Below are positions 59,439-64,000 of a DNA stretch of 64,000 nucleotides, one piece after another. Source of the stretch: Pseudomonas sp. RIT-PI-q (GTDB taxonomy: Bacteria > Pseudomonadota > Gammaproteobacteria > Pseudomonadales > Pseudomonadaceae). Under the pieces are notes generated by a model, which was given only the letters and a program-made list of their open reading frames with translations, was not told where the DNA came from and ran no database searches. A program made the translations under genes and the position numbers. Positions within the stretch are counted from its first letter, which is position 1. Every line of letters begins with the position of its first letter. The DNA lies in the NCBI RefSeq assembly GCF_001297125.1, contig NZ_LHPC01000031.1, forward strand, positions 62,001-126,000, in the 5' to 3' direction.

Positions 59439-59530
59439 CTGTAGGAGCTGGCTTGCCAGCGAAAGCGGTTGATCAGTCGACATTTGCAGTGAGCCGGACA
59501 TCGCCTTCGCTGGCAAGCCAGCTCCTACAA
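59439..59530. repeat. REP pair, 'gtaggagctggcttgccagcga' family, first of two
   Basis: Arms 59439-59466 and 59502-59530. Together with the next pair it fills the 305-bp gap between lysR and fabI, which otherwise holds only the fabI terminator. Confidence 0.85.
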
Positions 59531-59571
59531 GGGATTGCGCGCGAAGCCGCTATCCAGAAAGCCACATAAAA

Positions 59572-59665
59572 CCTGTAGGAGCTGGCTTGCCAGCGAAGGC
59601 GGTCGAACAGTCGACATCCGCGGGGAGGAGGACATCGCTTGCGCTGGCAAGCCAGCTCCTACAGG
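59572..59665. repeat. REP pair, 'gtaggagctggcttgccagcga' family, second of two
   Basis: Arms 59572-59603 and 59640-59665, of the same subfamily as the pair 42 bp to the left. The tandem arrangement of two complete pairs is a BIME-like cluster. Confidence 0.85.
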
Positions 59666-59695
59666 GGACTGTGCCGCGTGTGGAATGGCGGGCAT

Positions 59696-59725
59696 AAAAA
59701 CCCCGCCTATCGAGGCGGGGTTTTT
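59696..59725 (-). terminator. Intrinsic terminator of fabI
   Basis: The stem CCCCGCCT / AGGCGGGG has a short ATCG-containing loop flanked by A5 and T5, 16 nt beyond the fabI stop. It is symmetric and could end transcription from either side. Confidence 0.9.
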
Positions 59726-59740
59726 GTTGCGACCCGAAGA

Positions 59741-60535
59741 TTACTCTTCCAGGCGGCCCATGGCCGTGGTGTTGAAGCCACCGTCCACGTACATGATTTC
59801 GCCGCTGATGCCGGACGCCAGGGCCGAGCACAGGAACGCGCCGGCGTTGCCGACTTCGTCGATGGTGACGTTACGACGCAGCGGGGTTTGCGCTTCGTTG
59901 GCGGCCAGCATCTTGCGGAAGTTCTTGATGCCGGAAGCGGCGAGGGTGCGGATCGGGCCAGCCGATACGCAGTTCACGCGGGTGCCGTCCGGGCCCAGGG
60001 AGCCGGCCAGGTAACGTACGCCAGCTTCTAGCGAAGCCTTGGCCATGCCCATCACGTTGTAGTTCGGCATGGTGCGCTCGGCGCCCAGGTACGACAGGGT
60101 CAGCAAGCTGCCATTGCGGCCTTTCATCATTTCGCGACCAGCCTTGGCCAGGGCCACGAAGCTGTAGGCGCTGATGTCGTGAGCGATGCGGAAACCTTCA
60201 CGGGTGGTGGCTTCGGTGAAGTCGCCGTCCAGTTGGTCGCCCGGGGCGAAGCCGACGGAGTGCACGATGCAATCCAGGCCGTCCCACTTCTTGCCCAGCT
60301 CAACGAAGACCTTGGCGATTTCTTCATCGCTGGCCACGTCGCACGGGAAGCACAGGTCAGGGTTGGAACCCCAGCTTTGTGCGAACTCTTCGACACGACC
60401 CTTGAGTTTGTCGTTCTGATAAGTGAAGGCAAGCTCAGCGCCCTCGCGATGCATGGCGGCAGCGATGCCGGATGCGATGGACAGCTTGCTGGCGACACCG
60501 ACGATCAGTACGCGCTTACCGGCGAGAAAACCCAT
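59741..60535 (-). CDS. fabI: Enoyl-ACP reductase (NADH) FabI
   Basis: This protein of 264 residues catalyses the last reduction in each fatty-acid elongation cycle. The FabI-type motifs are VGVASKLSIASGIAAAM (residues 12-28), HSVGFAPGDQLDGDF near residue 93, and the catalytic pair in ERTMPNYNVMGMAKAS near residues 147-163 (Tyr-x6-Tyr pattern with Lys). It is typically the triclosan-sensitive isozyme. It lies 21 nt after the yejF-like gene on the same strand, as in other pseudomonads, so it may be read from the ABC operon or from an internal promoter. Confidence 0.95.
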   Translation of the reverse strand: MGFLAGKRVLIVGVASKLSIASGIAAAMHREGAELAFTYQNDKLKGRVEEFAQSWGSNPDLCFPCDVASDEEIAKVFVELGKKWDGLDCIVHSVGFAPGDQLDGDFTEATTREGFRIAHDISAYSFVALAKAGREMMKGRNGSLLTLSYLGAERTMPNYNVMGMAKASLEAGVRYLAGSLGPDGTRVNCVSAGPIRTLAASGIKNFRKMLAANEAQTPLRRNVTIDEVGNAGAFLCSALASGISGEIMYVDGGFNTTAMGRLEE

Positions 60536-60556
60536 GTGTTGCTCCTCTCTTTCAGG

Positions 60557-62167
60557 TTATTGCGCAGTGGCTGGAGCCAGGAAAGCGGCTTCCAGCAACT
60601 GCTGTGTATACGGATGTTGGGGGGCGGCAAAGATACTTTGCGCGTCTCCCTGTTCGACCACTTGGCCATGCTTGACCACCATCAGCTGGTGGCTCAGCGC
60701 TTTGACGACAGCCAGGTCATGGCTGATAAACAGATACGTCAGGTTGTACTTGGTTTGCAGTGAACGCAGCAGCTCCACCACTTGGCGTTGCACTGTCCGG
60801 TCGAGGGCCGAAGTCGGCTCGTCCAGCAGAATCAGCGCCGGTTTTAACACTAATGCCCGGGCAATGGCGATTCTCTGCCGTTGCCCACCGGAAAATTCGT
60901 GGGGGTAGCGGTGCCGGGTTTCCGGGTCCAGACCTACCTCCTTGAGTGCCGCAATAATCGCTTGTTCCTGTTCTGCCTCGGTGCCCATCTTGTGGATTCG
61001 CAGGCCTTCGCCGACGATCTGGCTCACACACATCCGTGGGCTCAAGCTGCCGAACGGGTCCTGAAACACCACCTGCATCTCCCGCCGTAGCGGTCGAACC
61101 TGTTGCTGCGTCAGGCAGTCTAGCTGCTTGCCTTCAAAACGGATCGCGCCTTTGCTGCCGATCAGCCGCAAAATCGCCAAACCCAGTGTCGACTTGCCCG
61201 AACCGCTTTCTCCCACAATCCCCAAGGTCTGGCCTTGAGGCAGGCTGAAATTGATCCCGTCCACCGCTTTGATGTGGTCGACGGTCTTTTTCAGAAAGCC
61301 TTTCTTGATCGGGAACCAGACTTTCAGGTCCTCGACTTGCAGCAATGGCGGGCCAATTACATTGGTCGCCGGTTTGCCGCTGGGCTCCGCTGCCAGCAGT
61401 TCCCGAGTGTACGGATGCTGCGGCGCGCGGAACAACTCTTCGCACGATGCCTGTTCGACGATGCGACCGCGCTGCATGACACATACGCGATGCGCAATTC
61501 TTCGCACCAGGTTCAAATCGTGACTGATCAGTAGCAATGCCATGCCCAGGCGGGCCTGTAATTCCTTGAGCAATTCGAGGATTTTAAGCTGAACGGTCAC
61601 GTCCAGGGCCGTGGTCGGTTCGTCAGCGATCAGCAATTCCGGCTCGTTGGCCAGGGCCATGGCAATCATCACCCGTTGCCGCTGGCCACCGGACAATTCA
61701 TGGGGCAGGGCCTTGAGGCGTTTTTCGGGCTCTGGAATGCCGACCATCTCCAGCAGTTCCAGAGTGCGCTTGGTCGCCACTTTGCCGACCAGGCCTTTGT
61801 GGATGCCCAACACTTCGTTGATCTGCTTTTCGATCGAGTGCAGCGGATTGAGCGACGTCATCGGCTCCTGGAAGATCATCGCAATCCGGTTGCCGCGGAT
61901 GTGGCGGATGGTTTTCTCTTTCAGGCTCAGCAGGTTTTGCCCGGAGTATTCGATGGTCCCGGACGGATGCCGGGCAAGCGGGTAGGGCAGCAGGCGCAGG
62001 ATCGAGTGAGCGGTCACCGATTTGCCGGAACCGCTTTCGCCCACCAACGCCAGGGTTTCGCCACGCTTGATGTCGAAGCTGACGCCCTCGACCGCTCGCT
62101 GACAGCGATTGCCGACGACGAAATCGACGGCGAGGTCGCGTACTTCGATCAGATTGTCCTGATTCAT
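60557..62167 (-). CDS. yejF: Peptide ABC transporter ATPase, fused double domain (YejF)
   Basis: This protein of 536 residues has two ABC ATPase domains in one chain. Domain 1 has Walker A GESGSGKS near residue 42, signature LSGGQRQRV near residue 160 and Walker B LLIADEPT; domain 2 has GESGSGKS near residue 325, FSGGQRQRI near residue 440 and LILLDEPT. The fused form is typical of YejF, which energises import of oligopeptides and, in E. coli, microcin C. The ATG at 62167 with GAGGAAG is used and nearly abuts the yejE stop. Confidence 0.93.
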   Translation of the reverse strand: MNQDNLIEVRDLAVDFVVGNRCQRAVEGVSFDIKRGETLALVGESGSGKSVTAHSILRLLPYPLARHPSGTIEYSGQNLLSLKEKTIRHIRGNRIAMIFQEPMTSLNPLHSIEKQINEVLGIHKGLVGKVATKRTLELLEMVGIPEPEKRLKALPHELSGGQRQRVMIAMALANEPELLIADEPTTALDVTVQLKILELLKELQARLGMALLLISHDLNLVRRIAHRVCVMQRGRIVEQASCEELFRAPQHPYTRELLAAEPSGKPATNVIGPPLLQVEDLKVWFPIKKGFLKKTVDHIKAVDGINFSLPQGQTLGIVGESGSGKSTLGLAILRLIGSKGAIRFEGKQLDCLTQQQVRPLRREMQVVFQDPFGSLSPRMCVSQIVGEGLRIHKMGTEAEQEQAIIAALKEVGLDPETRHRYPHEFSGGQRQRIAIARALVLKPALILLDEPTSALDRTVQRQVVELLRSLQTKYNLTYLFISHDLAVVKALSHQLMVVKHGQVVEQGDAQSIFAAPQHPYTQQLLEAAFLAPATAQ

Positions 62168-62168
62168 T

Positions 62169-63188
62169 TCACTTCCTCGGGTCGAAGGCATCGCGAGCGG
62201 ACTCGCCAATGAACACCAGCAAACTCAACATCAGCGCCAGCACCGCAAACGCGCTCATACCGAGCCACGGCGCTTGCAGGTTGGACTTGCCCTGAGCCAC
62301 CAACTCACCCAGCGACGGCGCGCCCGGTGGCAAACCGAAGCCCAGGAAGTCGAGCGCGGTCAGGGTGCCGATGGCGCCGGTCAGGATGAACGGCATGAAG
62401 GTCATGGTCGAGACCATCGCGTTGGGCAGGATGTGGCGGAACATGATCGCACCGTTCTGCATCCCCAACGCCCTGGCCGCACGCACGTATTCGAGGTTGC
62501 GCCCGCGCAGGAACTCGGCGCGGACCACGTCCACCAGGCTCATCCACGAAAACAGCAGCATAATCCCCAGCAGCCACCAGAAGTTTGGCTGGACGAAACT
62601 GGCGAGGATGATCAGCAAGTACAGCACCGGCAACCCGGACCAGATCTCCAGGAAACGCTGCCCGGCCAGGTCGACCCAGCCGCCATAGAAGCCCTGCAAG
62701 GCGCCGGCAATGACGCCGATGATCGAGCTGAGAATGGTCAGCGTCAGGGCAAACAGCACGGAAATGCGGAAGCCGTAGATCACCCGCGCCAACACATCGC
62801 GGCCCTGATCGTCAGTGCCCAGCAGGTTATCGGTCGAGGGCGGTGCCGGAGCCGGGACTTTCAGGTCGTAGTTGATGCTCTGGTAACTGTAGGGGATCGG
62901 CGCCCACAACACCCAGGCATCCTTGGCCTTGAGCAGTTCGCGGATATACGGGCTCTTGTAGTTGGCTTCCAGCGGGAACTCACCGCCGAACACGGTTTCC
63001 GGATAACGCTTGAGCGCCGGGAAGTACCAACCGTTGTCGTAATGCACCACCAACGGCTTGTCGTTGGCGATCAGCTCGGCGCCGAGGCTGGCGCCGAACA
63101 GGATCAGAAACAGCCACAGCGACCACCAGCCACGCTTGTTGGCCTTGAACAGCTCGAAGCGTCGGCGATTGAGAGGGGACAGATTCAT
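62169..63188 (-). CDS. yejE: Peptide ABC transporter permease (YejE)
   Basis: This protein of 339 residues has six hydrophobic segments and the DppC/OppC-type loop (NLEYVRAARALGMQNGAIMFRHILPNAM near residue 220, the EAA motif facing the ATPase). A periplasmic insert with LGTDDQGRDVLARVIYGFR near residue 130 is characteristic of peptide permeases. It is one base from the yejB stop and overlaps the yejF start region. The ATG at 63188 is chosen over a longer ORF that overlaps yejB. Confidence 0.93.
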   Translation of the reverse strand: MNLSPLNRRRFELFKANKRGWWSLWLFLILFGASLGAELIANDKPLVVHYDNGWYFPALKRYPETVFGGEFPLEANYKSPYIRELLKAKDAWVLWAPIPYSYQSINYDLKVPAPAPPSTDNLLGTDDQGRDVLARVIYGFRISVLFALTLTILSSIIGVIAGALQGFYGGWVDLAGQRFLEIWSGLPVLYLLIILASFVQPNFWWLLGIMLLFSWMSLVDVVRAEFLRGRNLEYVRAARALGMQNGAIMFRHILPNAMVSTMTFMPFILTGAIGTLTALDFLGFGLPPGAPSLGELVAQGKSNLQAPWLGMSAFAVLALMLSLLVFIGESARDAFDPRK

Positions 63189-63189
63189 C

Positions 63190-64000
63190 TCAATGCTCCC
63201 GGCTTTCGAAGTCGATGCGCGGATCGACAAAGGTGTAGGTGAGGTCGCCGATCAGTTTCACCACCAGCCCCAGCAGGGTGAAGATGAACAGCGTGCCGAA
63301 GACCACCGGGTAATCGCGGTTGATCGCGGCTTCGAAGCTCATCAACCCGAGGCCATCCAGAGAGAAAATCACTTCCACCAGCAACGAGCCGGTAAAGAAG
63401 ATACCGATAAACGCCGACGGGAACCCGGCGATCACCAGTAGCATGGCGTTGCGAAACACATGGCCGTAGAGCACGCGGTGGTTGGTCAGGCCCTTGGCTT
63501 TGGCGGTGACCACGTACTGTTTGTTGATTTCATCGAGGAAGCTGTTTTTGGTCAGCAGGGTCATGGTCGCGAAGTTGCCGATCACCAGTGCGGTCACCGG
63601 CAATGCCAGGTGCCAGAAGTAATCGAGAATCTTGCCGCCCATGCTCAATTCATCGAAGTTGTTGGACGTCAGGCCGCGCAGCGGGAACCAGTCGAAATAG
63701 CTGCCGCCAGCGAACACCACGATCAGCAGGATGGCGAACAGGAACGCCGGGATCGCATAGCCGACGATGATTGCCGAACTGGTCCAGACGTCGAAGTGGC
63801 TGCCATGCCGTGTCGCCTTGGCGATCCCCAGCGGGATCGACACCAGGTACATGATCAGCGTGCTCCAGAGCCCGAGCGAGATCGACACCGGCATCTTTTC
63901 CTTGATCAGGTCGATGACCTTGGCGTCGCGAAAGAAGCTGTCGCCGAAATCCAGGGTCGCGTAGTTCTTGATCATGATCCACAAGCGTTCCGGCGCCGAC
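63190..64000 (-). CDS. yejB: Peptide ABC transporter permease (YejB), partial
   Basis: The 3' 270 codons are in the window and the start lies beyond the right edge. Segments visible are LGLWSTLIMYLVSIPLGIAKA, a middle GYAIPAFLFAILLIVVFAGG, and the EAA loop YVVTAKAKGLTNHRVLYGHVFRNAML. The end is GDLTYTFVDPRIDFESREH. This matches the DppB/OppB-type YejB permease that pairs with YejE. The YejA binding protein is expected upstream, outside the window. Confidence 0.93.
   Translation of the reverse strand, partial: SAPERLWIMIKNYATLDFGDSFFRDAKVIDLIKEKMPVSISLGLWSTLIMYLVSIPLGIAKATRHGSHFDVWTSSAIIVGYAIPAFLFAILLIVVFAGGSYFDWFPLRGLTSNNFDELSMGGKILDYFWHLALPVTALVIGNFATMTLLTKNSFLDEINKQYVVTAKAKGLTNHRVLYGHVFRNAMLLVIAGFPSAFIGIFFTGSLLVEVIFSLDGLGLMSFEAAINRDYPVVFGTLFIFTLLGLVVKLIGDLTYTFVDPRIDFESREH

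Noticed and set aside
59436..59700. Possible CRISPR-like array (repeated units before fabI)
   Set aside because: The repeats are inverted REP pairs with irregular spacing, not direct repeats with unique spacers, and no cas gene is near.

Overview
The window is a contiguous piece of chromosome from a fluorescent-group Pseudomonas (P. fluorescens lineage). The evidence is high-GC coding bias, dense codirectional operons, the fabI-yejFEB neighbourhood typical of pseudomonads, Pseudomonas-restricted families (DUF1652, PpyR-like, OprD) and at least 23 paired inverted REP-type repeats of several subfamilies. I see no rRNA, tRNA, CRISPR array, insertion sequence or prophage. Two genes run off the ends: an aldose 1-epimerase on the left and yejB on the right.

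Layout. 0-4 kb: uronate/aldarate catabolism (epimerase, lactonase uxuL, uronate dehydrogenase udh, OprD porin), tied together by a shared palindromic operator motif. 4-5.4 kb: copper proteins CopC and CopD. 5.5-14 kb: reductive pyrimidine catabolism (RutR-like regulator, preA, preT, dihydropyrimidinase hydA, NCS1 nucleobase transporter, N-carbamoyl-beta-alanine amidohydrolase). 14-15.2 kb: an orphan mini-Rhs protein with an unrecognised C-terminus. 15.2-16.6 kb: an ECF41 sigma factor with its carboxymuconolactone-decarboxylase partner and a textbook ECF41 promoter. 16.9-26.3 kb: a triple-PAS LuxR regulator, DUF1652, a proline-rich lipoprotein, several dehydrogenases, two small secreted proteins in an AT-richer patch, and a tautomerase-TetR pair. 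26.7-33.9 kb: serine transporter sdaC, a SulP transporter, acnB, a nested inverted-repeat element and a DUF1289 gene. 34-36.7 kb: an Anr-controlled universal stress protein divergent from miaE, then a GFA protein and a thioesterase.

37-40.2 kb: LysR, agmatine deiminase and a polyamine-binding protein. 40.3-42.9 kb: an alkylation-repair operon, ada - PEP-mutase-like gene - alkA. 43-50.4 kb: arsC, two LysE exporters, the tripartite tricarboxylate transporter tctCBA, AraC, VOC and PpyR-like genes. 50.6-52.5 kb: a divergent LysR/SDR pair. 52.9-56.8 kb: a periplasmic molybdenum hydroxylase (2Fe-2S subunit, Tat-exported Mo subunit, dihaem cytochrome) followed by a diguanylate cyclase. 56.8-59.4 kb: amidase and VOC genes divergent from a LysR. 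59.7-64 kb: fabI and the yej peptide ABC importer.

I found no clearly new defence or mobile system. The items most worth following up are regulatory or organisational: the exact ECF41 promoter, the Anr box between usp and miaE, the repeated uronate-regulon operator, paired GGAA-N6-TTCC-like sites before an inositol-dehydrogenase-like gene, the ada-PEPM-alkA operon, the mini-Rhs C-terminus with its 5' hairpin, and the roughly 270-bp nested inverted-repeat element.
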